Assembly: GCF_900177725.1 (NCBI RefSeq)
Contig: NZ_FXAT01000004.1
Span: forward strand, 1-64,000
DNA: 64,000 nucleotides
Direction: 5' to 3'
From: Paraburkholderia susongensis
Lineage (GTDB): Bacteria; Pseudomonadota; Gammaproteobacteria; Burkholderiales; Burkholderiaceae
The notes under the pieces are model-generated. The model did not search any database. It was not told the DNA's origin and was given only the letters and a program-made list of their open reading frames with translations. Each line of letters opens with the position of its first letter. Positions within the stretch are counted from its first letter, which is position 1. This document shows, in pieces, positions 63,839 to 64,000 of this stretch. A program made the translations under genes and the position numbers.

Positions 63839-64000
63839 ATGCACATCGGAGTGCCAGCCGAGACGCGCGCGCATGAAACCCGCGTTGCCGCGACGCCCGA
63901 AACGGTCAAGAAATACGTGGCGCAAGGTCACCGGGTCACGCTCCAGAGCGGCGCCGGGGCCGGCGCGAGCTTTCCTGACGATGCCTATACGGCCGTAGGC
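63839..64000 (+). CDS. pntA: NAD(P) transhydrogenase subunit alpha (N-terminal part only)
   Basis: Start of the NAD-binding alpha subunit of the proton-translocating transhydrogenase, which exchanges hydride between NADH and NADP. The first 54 residues are visible: MHIGVPAETRAHETRVAATPE then VKKYVAQGHRVTLQSGAGAG, the conserved opening of PntA and alanine dehydrogenase folds. PntA is preferred over alanine dehydrogenase because of the HETRVAATPETV pattern. GAGGAGGA is eight bases upstream of the ATG. The gene runs off the right edge. Confidence 0.85.
   Translation, partial: MHIGVPAETRAHETRVAATPETVKKYVAQGHRVTLQSGAGAGASFPDDAYTAVG

Noticed and set aside
63411..63876. Overlapping rightward frames through the G-rich region before pntA
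   Set aside because: Low-complexity R/A/G/P translation of a minisatellite; no start signal and overlap with pntA in another frame.
1..64000. tRNA, rRNA, CRISPR or phage genes
   Set aside because: Scanning by eye found no tRNA-like cloverleaf with TTCGA arm, no rRNA segment, no regularly spaced repeats with unique spacers, and no phage structural or integrase motifs.

Overview
The window is a chromosomal segment of a high-GC beta-proteobacterium of the Burkholderiales, most likely Paraburkholderia or a close relative. This rests on gene content and order (ilvA / giant FAD-FeS oxidase / HIT / DUF971 / ubiE / Tim44-like / ubiJ / ubiB; fmdB / DUF502 / aspS / nudB / clsB; amgK-murU divergent from lptD-surA-pdxA-rsmA; glyQ-glyS-gmhB-plsC) and on GC-rich codon use, which produces long antisense shadow frames. 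No tRNA, rRNA or CRISPR array was recognised.

Layout. 1-16 kb is conserved housekeeping: the start of ilvA, a 1368-residue D-lactate-dehydrogenase-like oxidoreductase, the ubiquinone genes ubiE/ubiJ/ubiB, an fmdB-DUF502-aspS block closed by a strong terminator, then nudB-clsB. 16-23.5 kb is a fatty-acid beta-oxidation locus: a TetR regulator with a perfect 18-bp palindrome upstream, acyl-CoA dehydrogenase, fused 3-hydroxyacyl-CoA dehydrogenase/enoyl-CoA hydratase, thiolase, and an isomerase-type crotonase. 23.5-24.5 kb is a scar: an IS110-type transposase tail, the 3' part of an IclR regulator, and a dipeptide-transporter ATPase gene that has lost its middle in frame.

24.6-35.9 kb is accessory catabolism. 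An acrylyl-CoA reductase (acuI) and an enoyl-CoA hydratase are transcribed divergently from an AcuR-like TetR gene across a 20-bp operator. Next comes an eight-gene cluster: a complete Liv-type ABC importer, a crotonase lacking both catalytic glutamates, an NDP-forming acyl-CoA synthetase with ATP-grasp domain first, and a GntR/FCD regulator. Together these look like uptake, CoA activation and reduction of a small carboxylic acid. This is the best candidate here for an undescribed system; the substrate cannot be read from sequence.

36-46 kb holds fdhD divergent from a nitrate-reductase-associated protein gene, a membrane-bound PAS-GGDEF-EAL protein whose third PAS domain resembles a LOV photosensor, a glutathione transferase, a thioesterase, an Atm1-type exporter, and the peptidoglycan-recycling pair amgK-murU. 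46-56 kb holds the outer-membrane biogenesis operon lptD-surA-pdxA-rsmA, an EamA exporter, gloA, a YgjP-type metalloprotease, plsC and gmhB. 56-64 kb holds glyS-glyQ, a membrane FMN-binding GltB-like protein, mnmA with a NUDIX hydrolase, a G-rich minisatellite, and the start of pntA at the right edge.
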